DNA of 64,000 nucleotides from Chitinophaga sp. S165 (GTDB taxonomy: Bacteria; Bacteroidota; Bacteroidia; Chitinophagales; Chitinophagaceae). The notes under the pieces are model-generated. The model was not told the origin of the DNA. It was given only the letters and a program-made list of their open reading frames with translations, and searched no databases. Made by a program: the position numbers and the translations under genes. Shown one piece after another: positions 54,211 through 62,120 of the stretch; within the stretch, counting starts at the first letter, position 1; the number at the start of each line of letters is the position of its first letter. The stretch spans positions 1,366,839 through 1,430,838 of the forward strand of contig NZ_QGTG01000001.1 in NCBI RefSeq assembly GCF_003182155.1, read 5' to 3'.

Positions 54211-54417
54211 ATGACAAGACAAGAACTTATTGAATTGATAAAACAGAACATGGATGCCGAGGGAATTTATCACGTACCGGCTATCGTATCTGAACACGAT
54301 CCCAATCCAGAACTCATTATGCCTAAAGGCCTGAACTGGGAACAGAAAAAGAAATGGGCTCTCGATACTTTTGACAGCGAACTTAAAAGGATAAGGAAAA
54401 AATATAAGCAATCATAA
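54211..54417 (+). CDS. 68-residue hypothetical protein, partner of the GAF-like gene
   Basis: 68 residues, mostly helical by composition. The middle is acidic and Pro-rich (VSEHDPNPELIMPKG) and the C-terminus basic (DTFDSELKRIRKKYKQS). No homologue recognised. The 60-bp gap and same strand suggest cotranscription with the membrane GAF-like gene. It ends before a long hairpin. Confidence 0.6.
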   Translation: MTRQELIELIKQNMDAEGIYHVPAIVSEHDPNPELIMPKGLNWEQKKKWALDTFDSELKRIRKKYKQS

Positions 54418-54444
54418 ACGATCGCTTTTTCATACATAGTAAAA

Positions 54445-54494
54445 TCAATTTAACAAGAAGGTTCTCAAAATTGAGAACCTTCCTGTTAAATTGA
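54445..54494. terminator. long perfect-core hairpin between the 68-codon gene and the DUF4142 gene
   Basis: GAAGGTTCTCAA (54457-54468) pairs with TTGAGAACCTTC (54471-54482), then after one mismatch a further 11 pairs extend the stem to 54445/54494. No U tract on either strand, so it is either a bidirectional terminator or a dispersed palindromic element. Confidence 0.5.
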
Positions 54495-54595
54495 TAAAAG
54501 CTTAGATGATACTTAGAATATCCAGGACCTACGGACCGGTACTTGCCAATAAATAACACAATAGGACAATAGGACCATATCACCTTAACAAAAAC

Positions 54596-55219
54596 CTACT
54601 TCGGCAGCGCTGTGTTAATATCGATCTTCTTTTTCATTACCTTCTGAAGGTTCCTCGCAGAATCCAGGTGAGTATATAATAAAGCTAAACTACCGGCTGC
54701 GAAAGATTTCACCTCCGGATCTGTTGCAAATTTTGCTGCTCTTCCATAATCCCTGATGTCTTTGTTGTAATCATTCACCGTTATATCTACATAGGACCGG
54801 TCAAATTCAATTCCCTTCTTTTTCATCAGATCCTCTCTTCGCTTTTGTTCCTTATTCGATACATCAGTTGGCAGTATCACATTCTTTTTAGCTGCCAGCT
54901 CCTTTAGTTTTTCTTCACTTTCACCCAGATCCTTCACGATCATTGCACCCAGGTCTTTTACCTTTTGATTGTCTGATCTGTCAACAGCCATCTGGCCTAG
55001 TTGTTTTCCCAATATCCTGTCACTGGCCGCGTTCACAAGAAAATCAGCATCGTCTTTTGACAATGGAACAGCCATCGAGTCTCCGGGAGGAGCCTCCGTA
55101 TCTATTCTTTTAGCATTTACTTCTTTTGCACTTTTGACGCTGTCAGGAGTGCTACTGTTACAGCAGAGAAGAAGGGAGAGAAGTATAAGACCCGAATACA
55201 ATCTGAGAATTTTTTTCAT
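54596..55219 (-). CDS. DUF4142 lipoprotein
   Basis: 207 residues from the ATG at 55219 (an upstream in-frame TTG at 55243 is less likely). Lipoprotein signal peptide with Cys at 19-20 (LLSLLLCCNSS), then a DUF4142 helical-bundle domain from about 55 to 195 (DDADFLVNAASDRILGKQLG, VKDLGAMIVKDLGESEEKLK, DYNKDIRDYGRAAK, FAAGSLALLYTHLDSA). DUF4142 proteins are ferritin-like-fold envelope proteins of unknown role. Single gene. Confidence 0.88.
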   Translation of the reverse strand: MKKILRLYSGLILLSLLLCCNSSTPDSVKSAKEVNAKRIDTEAPPGDSMAVPLSKDDADFLVNAASDRILGKQLGQMAVDRSDNQKVKDLGAMIVKDLGESEEKLKELAAKKNVILPTDVSNKEQKRREDLMKKKGIEFDRSYVDITVNDYNKDIRDYGRAAKFATDPEVKSFAAGSLALLYTHLDSARNLQKVMKKKIDINTALPK

Positions 55220-55482
55220 GGTCTTTTTTATAAAAACGCTCAAACTTTATGCCACGGAAACTATTATAATACCGTCTACTATATACAATACATATATTCA
55301 AATCCAGATATCTAAAAGAATGGCTGTATATAACCGGATTAGGGGATTGTCACTCACTGAACGAAAAGCTACTTTTGAATACGACGCTTAACCATTAAGA
55401 CAATGAACCATTAAATTGCCCATGCCCGTCCGTTCCCCCGCACATAACGGCATGGTCATCGGATCTGCTAAAAGAATATCAT

Positions 55483-56376
55483 ATGACATCCCAGGAAAAA
55501 CAAGAAATCCTTGCGAGGCTGGCTGCTACCGAAGCTGCGTCGTTAATAGCGCGTGAGATCGGTCATAGTTCCACCAGCGATGAAGCATTGGCCTGCTTTC
55601 GTATTATGGAAACACTTAACATACCGGCACCACAGGTAACAACGGTATACAGAAGTATGGTTAATCATCTGCAGAATGCAGACCTCGCTATTAATTTCAG
55701 AATTAAAGATTTCTTCTCCAAACCGGTTGAAGGCACCAGGTTTCTCAATACCTGGGACAGAGACAAGGATTCCGACGATTACCTTGCTACCAGGAACAAT
55801 GTAGAAGAAAGGCTGTTCAATTATTCGAATATTCGCCGTGGCTCTGGCGGCAATATAACGCCTCCAATTGGAACAACGACCAGGATGAGGCTCTTTGGCA
55901 GCAGAAACAATAATCCGTTCTTTAAACCCGGTATACGGCCCAAATATGGAGCGCTTAACTTCGCCAACTTGGCCGATGGCCCTGCACCGGGTTATGGGGA
56001 ATCATTCTTTGTACTGAAAGACTATATAAAACATAATAGTACATTTTTCCCCGGAGACTCTTTTAAGGCCAATGAGGCGAATAATTCTGCCGATATGGTA
56101 GCTAATTATTTCGACATGCACAGAATTATATTGTACATGGAGGAAAGAATGTTACGGGCGCTTCACACCGCCGCAACCGGTGCAGCAGTAACAGGCCTGC
56201 CGCGTAAAGATTATATCGAGGCACAGCTGCATACAGATGTTGTATTCAGCAGGGATATAAAAAGGATCTGTATCTCTAACTTTGATATCTCAGTACTGGG
56301 CACTGATACGAACCATGTAAAGTCTTCACTTGAACATTTTTCAAATACACACAACATCCGGCTAATATATCATTAA
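55483..56376 (+). CDS. DUF3626-like protein
   Basis: 297 residues. From about residue 145 the order RPKYGALNFANLADGPAPGYG, then SFFVLKDYIKHNSTFFPGDSF, and near 245 the block DYIEAQLHTDVVFSRDI, agrees with what I know of DUF3626 proteins (a conserved RPxYGAL, FGSxxxVL, TxxxGDS, YxEAQ-H series). The family is unannotated. The conserved Arg, Ser-Thr and Glu order recalls ADP-ribosyltransferase-type toxins, but this is a loose analogy. No signal peptide. Single gene, unlike its neighbours in function. Confidence 0.55.
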   Translation: MTSQEKQEILARLAATEAASLIAREIGHSSTSDEALACFRIMETLNIPAPQVTTVYRSMVNHLQNADLAINFRIKDFFSKPVEGTRFLNTWDRDKDSDDYLATRNNVEERLFNYSNIRRGSGGNITPPIGTTTRMRLFGSRNNNPFFKPGIRPKYGALNFANLADGPAPGYGESFFVLKDYIKHNSTFFPGDSFKANEANNSADMVANYFDMHRIILYMEERMLRALHTAATGAAVTGLPRKDYIEAQLHTDVVFSRDIKRICISNFDISVLGTDTNHVKSSLEHFSNTHNIRLIYH

Positions 56377-56424
56377 TATAATCAATGGTCTGCCGGATAT
56401 TCAAACCAGCAGACCATTGATCTA

Positions 56425-57264
56425 TTATGTCGTTTGTGTACTGCAACCATCTCCGGGATAATATTTCCTGATCGCCTTCGACATATGGCTGGCATCTGTA
56501 AAGCCCAGCTCATAGGCGATCTCTTTCGCACTCTGATCCGAATTCTCCAAACGGCTTTGTGCTACGTTCACCCTGGATTTAAGAATGTATTCCTTCAGGC
56601 TTTCCCCTGTCTTCTTCTTAAAATATTCGCTCACATAGGTTGTAGACAGGTGAAATTCACTGGCTATCGATTCGACCCTCAATTTGTCATTGTTGAACAG
56701 ATTAAACTGGATATATTGCAGCATATCACTTACCTGCTTATCTCCCACCGGATGATCATTCCTGAAGGTCTGCTCAAAATTACGCCGCAGGATATTGAGC
56801 AGGGCAAACATATGTCCCCGGATAATAGAATCTGACTGCTCCCGCTTATTCGTATACTCATCATAAATACCTTTTATGAGGTGAACGAGCATGTTCTTGT
56901 CGGAACTACTATGTATGATATCCCCCGGCTGCCTGTTATAGCTGCTCAGTATATAGTGCAGGTTCTGGAACCATTCCGTATAGTCCATCATCTGCATGCT
57001 ATCTTTTCTGAAGAACAAACCATTGAACCGGATAAAAATGAATGTGGTGGGTTCTGCGATCTCGAACGAGTGACAATCATAAGGCGGCAGTAAGTAAATA
57101 TTGTCCTGCTGATAAGGGATCAGGCTATGATTGATACACTGCTTGCCCCTGCCGGACTCTATATAAACCAGCTCAAAAAAATTGTGCTTGTGCGGACGCA
57201 GCGTCCACTCCTGCAACTCTTCCCGGCTAATGAAAAATGGCTGAACCGAATTCTCTACCTGCAT
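56425..57264 (-). CDS. AraC-family transcription regulator
   Basis: 279 residues from the ATG at 57264 (the frame opens six bases earlier at a TTG). The N-terminal cupin-like sensor domain (RPHKHNFFELVYIESGRGKQ, YLLPPYDCHSFEIAEPTTF) is followed by the C-terminal double helix-turn-helix (VESIASEFHLSTTYVSEYFK, NSDQSAKEIAYELGFTDASH). It is the last of three same-strand genes after an oxidoreductase and a lipoprotein gene (gaps 93 and 37 bp), which suggests it controls them; the inducer is unknown. Confidence 0.9.
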   Translation of the reverse strand: MQVENSVQPFFISREELQEWTLRPHKHNFFELVYIESGRGKQCINHSLIPYQQDNIYLLPPYDCHSFEIAEPTTFIFIRFNGLFFRKDSMQMMDYTEWFQNLHYILSSYNRQPGDIIHSSSDKNMLVHLIKGIYDEYTNKREQSDSIIRGHMFALLNILRRNFEQTFRNDHPVGDKQVSDMLQYIQFNLFNNDKLRVESIASEFHLSTTYVSEYFKKKTGESLKEYILKSRVNVAQSRLENSDQSAKEIAYELGFTDASHMSKAIRKYYPGDGCSTQTT

Positions 57265-57357
57265 TGGCAATTCCTGATTATGTTAAAAACCTTCGGATAC
57301 CAGATCCTGAATCAGCGATCAAATTAATACAAAAACGGCTATTACTGAACCTCTTTC

Positions 57358-58299
57358 TTAGGGAAGTGTCAATACAATACGTCCCCTGGTACTACCTGTC
57401 TCCTGCTGTTGGTGGGCAAGGTCCATCTGGGAAAAATCGAAATGGTTGACATATGGCCTGATAATCCCTCTTTCCAACAGGTCGGCCAGCGCTGCCATAT
57501 CAGTCCCATTTGATTGTACCAGGAAGAAAAAGGCATTAACCCCGTTTTCTTTTGCTGCGTCAACAACCTCTGCCGGAACACCGGTCGGAATACTAATGAT
57601 CTTACCTCCCGGTTTCACGACCTGGATAGATCGTCTCACCATATCTCCCCCCACTCCGTCAAATACCAGGTCAACATCTTTTACTACTTCTTCAAATAAC
57701 TGGTTCTTGTAATCAACATGTTCGTCCGCACCCAGTTCCATCACAAAGTCCCTGTTACCGGCGGAAGATGTACCTATTACATGTGCTCCTATATGTTTTG
57801 CCAGCTGCACCACAAAATGACCTACACCTCCTGCCGCGGCATGTACCAGTACCCGCTGCCCCTTTTGCAATGCTGCCTGTTGAAATAAAGCCTGGTAGGC
57901 CGTCAATGCTGCCAATGTTGTTGCTGCCGCCTGTTGATGTGTCACGTTAGCCGGCTTTTTAGCCAGATGTGATGCAGGCGCCGCCACATACTCCGCATAA
58001 GCCTTGCCATGACCAGGAAAGTTAACCATTCCGAACACCTCATCTCCTACCGAAAACTCCTTCACATCACTACCTGTCGCCGTCACAACACCAGAGATAT
58101 CCCAACCTAATATGATCGGCATTTCATTCTTAATACGCCCCGCAACGCCTTTTCCCGCTCTCGTCTTAACATCTACCGGATTAATGGCAATCGCATTCAC
58201 CTTTACCAGCACTTCATTTTCCTTTATTGCCGGTTCTGGAAGCTCTGTGTATTGTAGTTTGTCTGTTCCTCCGAAATCGTTGATGATAATCGCTTTCAT
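57358..58299 (-). CDS. NADP-dependent oxidoreductase, quinone-reductase type (zinc-less MDR)
   Basis: 313 residues, medium-chain dehydrogenase/reductase of the zeta-crystallin group without the zinc ligands of alcohol dehydrogenases. The N-terminal catalytic fold (MPIILGWDISGVVTATGSDV, VGDEVFGMVNFPGHGKAYAE) is followed by the cofactor-binding AAAGGVGHFVVQLAKHIGAHV. It reduces quinones or enals with NADPH; the specific substrate is open. It follows the MRJP-like lipoprotein gene by 37 bp and precedes the AraC regulator gene. Confidence 0.9.
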   Translation of the reverse strand: MKAIIINDFGGTDKLQYTELPEPAIKENEVLVKVNAIAINPVDVKTRAGKGVAGRIKNEMPIILGWDISGVVTATGSDVKEFSVGDEVFGMVNFPGHGKAYAEYVAAPASHLAKKPANVTHQQAAATTLAALTAYQALFQQAALQKGQRVLVHAAAGGVGHFVVQLAKHIGAHVIGTSSAGNRDFVMELGADEHVDYKNQLFEEVVKDVDLVFDGVGGDMVRRSIQVVKPGGKIISIPTGVPAEVVDAAKENGVNAFFFLVQSNGTDMAALADLLERGIIRPYVNHFDFSQMDLAHQQQETGSTRGRIVLTLP

Positions 58300-58336
58300 G
58301 TGTAATAAGTTTCAATTTATGAATGACTTAATATTT

Positions 58337-59476
58337 TCAGATCTTCAGTCTGTATATGTAATAAGGATATTTTGTCAGGTTCTGGTTATTGTTAAACCAG
58401 GGCATCTGCTGGATCTGAGAGGTGGATATGTACAAATAGCCATCATCCGAAATACTATAGCTATCCGGCCATACCAGCCTGTTAGTATCTGTTACCAGCG
58501 TCTGCATCTTTAGGTCTGGTGTTATTTTTACAATGCTGTAATGTTCGAGATCTCCCAGGTAAAGGTTACCGGCTTTATCGAACTCCATACCATCTGTAGT
58601 AATGAAATGCCCCAGATCCTGCACGCTGTCTGCAATTACCTTTTCAGCTGTTTTAAAATCCTGTAGCAAACGCGTACTGATACGGTACAACTTATCATCT
58701 GTCAGCGGTTTATAGTACAACCATGCCTTATCGGGTGATAATGCAATCCCATCGGAATTCACCTTTACCGCATGACCGTCAGCGCCTGCCAGTTCCTTTC
58801 CGTTCTGGGTAAAGTGATACGCAGTATCTGACAGCACAGAAGGTGTACCATGAAGCACCATACGGGAATCGCCAGTATTGATATTCACTACAACAATCCC
58901 GCCATTAGAGGAACTGGTCATATATGCATAACCAGTGGTATTGTCAATGCGGATATCATTGATATAACTATCCTCTCCTGCTACGGATTCAGGGAATCTG
59001 TAAATACGCTCGATCTTATTGGCAGCCAGTTTGATTTTCACCAGCTTGTTACTTTTACCGTAGACCTTTCCAAGACCGATACCAGCGGCATCCACTATCC
59101 ATAGGAAACCTTTATCATCGGCTACAACCGCCTGCACACAGACGAACTTATTCTGCCCATCTTCTCCCTTTTTAAAGCTGTTCCATGTTTCATCAGGATA
59201 AGGAACAGGCTTGCCGTTTTTAACTTCTACAACAGAATATGAATGTTTGTCCAGCCAATAAGGATAATTGGCGAACACTCTTCCATCTGCTGTTACGGCT
59301 ACCCCTGTAAGCTGGTAAGTGCTATCGGCAAATACCACCTCAAGCCCTGAAGAATCTACCCTGGAAACTTCGGCCGTTGTATCATTATTTGTAGCTTTCT
59401 CTTGCTTACTATTGTTCGCGCAGGCCGCGAAGAAAAGACCCGCAGCGATCATTATTGTAATAGTCTGTTTACGCAT
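58337..59476 (-). CDS. major-royal-jelly/yellow-like beta-propeller lipoprotein
   Basis: 379 residues. Lipoprotein signal with Cys at 19 (LFFAACAN). The rest is a beta-propeller of the MRJP/L-dopachrome-tautomerase-related group: QLTGVAVTADGRVFANYPYW, WIVDAAGIGLGKVYGKSNKL, YINDIRIDNTTGYAYMTSSS, GIALSPDKAWLYYKPLTDDK, DGMEFDKAGNLYLGDLEHYS. The bacterial role is not established; ligand binding or a lactonase-like activity is possible. First gene of an operon with an oxidoreductase and an AraC regulator. A palindrome lies in its promoter region. Confidence 0.85.
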   Translation of the reverse strand: MRKQTITIMIAAGLFFAACANNSKQEKATNNDTTAEVSRVDSSGLEVVFADSTYQLTGVAVTADGRVFANYPYWLDKHSYSVVEVKNGKPVPYPDETWNSFKKGEDGQNKFVCVQAVVADDKGFLWIVDAAGIGLGKVYGKSNKLVKIKLAANKIERIYRFPESVAGEDSYINDIRIDNTTGYAYMTSSSNGGIVVVNINTGDSRMVLHGTPSVLSDTAYHFTQNGKELAGADGHAVKVNSDGIALSPDKAWLYYKPLTDDKLYRISTRLLQDFKTAEKVIADSVQDLGHFITTDGMEFDKAGNLYLGDLEHYSIVKITPDLKMQTLVTDTNRLVWPDSYSISDDGYLYISTSQIQQMPWFNNNQNLTKYPYYIYRLKI

Positions 59477-59515
59477 AATATCTTTTTTTAGAGTGGCAAT
59501 GACTGATCATTCAAC

Positions 59516-59539
59516 ATACAACCGGCCATCTGGTTGTAT
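59516..59539. promoter_or_regulatory. 24-bp palindrome upstream of the MRJP-like operon
   Basis: ATACAACC (59516-59523) and GGTTGTAT (59532-59539) are perfect inverted arms around an 8-base spacer, about 40 bp before the start codon. This fits a dimeric regulator site. Confidence 0.5.
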
Positions 59540-59714
59540 TGACAGGTCAAAATTCCTATAAATTATTCCCGGGGAAGAGTATTTATGCGGGTAAGAAATG
59601 TAAATTTCAAGGATAGTGGTAGGTTGAGGCACTACCTAATAATCAATATACATGCAATCGCAGCATTCACGAAAGAATACCTCAAATCAGGATAGAAGAG
59701 TAAATTACTTTCGA

Positions 59715-60365
59715 TTAGTTGATACGCTTATCAAACCCTAAAGCTATAAGCTCATTACAGGCATCCCATACATCCTCCGGAATTTCCTGGGGGATCTGAA
59801 ATCCTTTGCTGCTATATGTCTTTATCCTGTATAAGTCACCCACCAGTGTACTGAGAAAGGTCTCGTAGGATATATCTACACTGGAGAAATAATCGGTCAT
59901 TGATATTTGCGGAGATGTAACCGATATAGGCACTTCTTTATGATAATTCCTGAAAGTAGCAAACGTGCGCCGTTCCATATACGGCTTGTGGACCAGTATG
60001 AAACTTGACGGGGTTATATTACGTTCTTTCAGTAACTGCATGCTGAACACGACGTTTTCGCCTGTGTTGGTCGACTTATTCTCTATCAGGATGGCCGATT
60101 CCGGTACGCCTCTTTTGATAGCTATTTCCGCAAATGTTTCGGCTTCACTTACGTTCCAGAGGTCCTGCGTCAGGTACCCGAAACCGCCTGAGAAGACAAT
60201 CAGGGGCGTTAGCCCTTCCAGGTAGATATCCGCAGCCCTTTCGGCCACACTCACATCATGACTGCCTAATACGAGCATACAGTCCGCCTGCTTCACCTCG
60301 TCATTCAGACAAAGGTAATTCCATATTTTCTGGGCGAGTTGAAAATTCCTGTCTTCTGATTGCAT
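59715..60365 (-). CDS. YdcF/ElyC/SanA-like DUF218 protein
   Basis: 216 residues: DUF218 Rossmann-like fold. Visible: ADCMLVLGSHDVSVAERAAD, PLIVFSGGFGYLTQDLWNVS, ESAILIENKSTNTGENVVFS, FILVHKPYMERRTFATFRNY. YdcF binds SAM and SanA/ElyC affect envelope and vancomycin resistance; which applies here is open. It has no signal peptide, so it is YdcF-like. It is 39 bp downstream of the TssO gene on the same strand and may be cotranscribed by position alone. Confidence 0.85.
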   Translation of the reverse strand: MQSEDRNFQLAQKIWNYLCLNDEVKQADCMLVLGSHDVSVAERAADIYLEGLTPLIVFSGGFGYLTQDLWNVSEAETFAEIAIKRGVPESAILIENKSTNTGENVVFSMQLLKERNITPSSFILVHKPYMERRTFATFRNYHKEVPISVTSPQISMTDYFSSVDISYETFLSTLVGDLYRIKTYSSKGFQIPQEIPEDVWDACNELIALGFDKRIN

Positions 60366-60404
60366 AGTGTAATAATACCAATTCTACTTTTAATATCCAA
60401 CCAC

Positions 60405-60926
60405 TTAGTGTCTGAATAAACCCAGGCTCAGCTTATCGCCTGCAGAACGGTTCACCCTTAGACAGGCATCCAGCTGCGCTTTCATGCTCTCCAGCTGAAA
60501 CCGGGTGCTGAATAGGGAATCCTGTATACCTGCCATTTGCGACACATCATCTGACATCTTCTGATAAAGCTGAAAACTCGGTGTATGCAGCTGCTGTTGT
60601 TTCAGTATTTCATTTACTTTAAAAACTGCATCCTGAACATTCTGCAGCATGATCGCCTGGTTATCCATTTCTTCCGGATTGATCTGTGTAAAACGGGACA
60701 GGTCATTGAGTTTTGATATGATCAGATCGAACTGCGTATTGATATCCCTTCTTTTTGCAAGCACCTGGTCGGCCAGGTCAGCACGCTCCTGCAGCAACTG
60801 CCGCTCATATCTTTGCGTGCCGAAAAAAAACGACAGGCACATAATAGAAAAGGCTGCCAGCACAATGAAGCTCACGCCAAAAACGATATATGATCTTTTT
60901 AATTCTTTTTCGTTTACAGGTTTCAT
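60405..60926 (-). CDS. tssO: type VI secretion membrane protein TssO (subtype iii)
   Basis: 173 residues: a membrane helix at about residues 12-33 (YIVFGVSFIVLAAFSIMCLS) and a coiled-coil-like soluble domain rich in Gln and Leu (LLQERADLADQVLAKRRDIN, QLHTPSFQLYQKMSDDVSQM). The layout and size fit TssO, a component specific to Bacteroidota T6SS, where it helps anchor the apparatus in the inner membrane. The neighbouring PAAR and VgrG genes support it. It lies 18 bp after the PAAR-Hint gene. Confidence 0.8.
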   Translation of the reverse strand: MKPVNEKELKRSYIVFGVSFIVLAAFSIMCLSFFFGTQRYERQLLQERADLADQVLAKRRDINTQFDLIISKLNDLSRFTQINPEEMDNQAIMLQNVQDAVFKVNEILKQQQLHTPSFQLYQKMSDDVSQMAGIQDSLFSTRFQLESMKAQLDACLRVNRSAGDKLSLGLFRH

Positions 60927-60944
60927 GTCAATCAGATTTAATTA

Positions 60945-62120
60945 TCAGAAATCAGCGGTGTAGGATGCATTGTGTACCAGAATGCCATCCGTAGTAACAA
61001 AATAGTTCTCATTGTCACATACAGAGAAGTTGTAAACCACAGCACTTCGTGTGATCAGGCCGATCTCTTTTATTACTTCCCGGCCGCCGGTAATGTTCTC
61101 AAGTTCATCCCAGGGTTGCAGGTCTTTGGCTTCCACCCAATTCCCTTCTACCATAAAGCGATGGTCGGGTGTTACTTCAAATATTGTCCCGTTGTCCAGT
61201 TCAATGACCATCATGGTCAACGTGGTACGCCGGTGCAGCTCTTTGATCGGTTTCAGCTGCCGTTCTCCGCTTGCTTCATCAACCGTCCACAGTAACACGT
61301 CTTTTGTGACCGTTTCAATGGGCAATAACCCATTATTGGTATGTACAGGGGTACCAGCCGGGAAACAGGTTAGCGTGGCTCCTTTGGCCGCAAAAATAGC
61401 AAGGGTCATCTCTGTACCGCTGGCCTGCAGCCTTTCGCTGTTCTTCTTTTCAACACTGTTCCAGGTTGCATCTGCAGGACCAGAGAAGACAGATGAACCA
61501 TTTACGCTGCGGCTCATCACACTCATACTACCATACAACGAGGACGGATCAAACATAACTGGCGCGCCCTTGCGGCCACTGCTCATTGTACCCAGACCAC
61601 GCCCCGCCAGCATGTTGAAGGCAAAACCGGCAATATTCCCCAGGTTATTGTAACTGGTAGCAGTCATCGCCTGCCAGAAGGTTTCTTTGGCTTCGATAAT
61701 AGCCGCTTCCGGCGGACAAAGCATCGTACTTTCTCCTACCACCAATGCAGGCTTACCTCCTATGAGCAGATTAGTAGACGCTCCTACCCACAACCTGGCC
61801 GCAGCACTCAGGTTACATTTCGCCAAACCTACACCACTGGCAAAAAGAAGCAGACCAGGAGATATTCCCATGCGGGGTAAACCCACTCCCGGAGAAGCCA
61901 TTACCGCCACTGCTTTAGACTGTATTTCAGACACGGGAGGGGCAGTAACTGCCAGGTTGCCCATACACATAAAGGCATTGCCTATCATCGTATCGGCTGC
62001 TGTTGCTGCCAGATGCCCGCTGAAAGATACCCGTTGTTGGCTGATCACCTTCATCTGTTTGAACATAGCCCCTTTAGGACATACGAGGTAATGTTTTTCT
62101 GTCAACCACTGTTGTTCCAT
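60945..62120 (-). CDS. PAAR-like (DUF4280) protein with C-terminal Hint (intein-like) domain
   Basis: 391 residues in two parts. Residues 1-150 form a PAAR-like (DUF4280-type) tip domain with four well-spaced Cys (14, 52, 102, 135). A Gly/Ser-rich linker leads to a Hint domain from C252 (TCFPAGTPVH): block A Cys, block B T317-P-D-H320 (VTPDHRFMV), and the C-terminal end VHN at 382-384. Hint domains of bacterial intein-like type autocleave at both ends. The residues after the Asn are only seven (ASYTADF, 385-391), so the toxin that usually follows is absent. It would cap the VgrG spike and could release itself by cleavage. It lies between VgrG and TssO. Confidence 0.88.
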   Translation of the reverse strand: MEQQWLTEKHYLVCPKGAMFKQMKVISQQRVSFSGHLAATAADTMIGNAFMCMGNLAVTAPPVSEIQSKAVAVMASPGVGLPRMGISPGLLLFASGVGLAKCNLSAAARLWVGASTNLLIGGKPALVVGESTMLCPPEAAIIEAKETFWQAMTATSYNNLGNIAGFAFNMLAGRGLGTMSSGRKGAPVMFDPSSLYGSMSVMSRSVNGSSVFSGPADATWNSVEKKNSERLQASGTEMTLAIFAAKGATLTCFPAGTPVHTNNGLLPIETVTKDVLLWTVDEASGERQLKPIKELHRRTTLTMMVIELDNGTIFEVTPDHRFMVEGNWVEAKDLQPWDELENITGGREVIKEIGLITRSAVVYNFSVCDNENYFVTTDGILVHNASYTADF

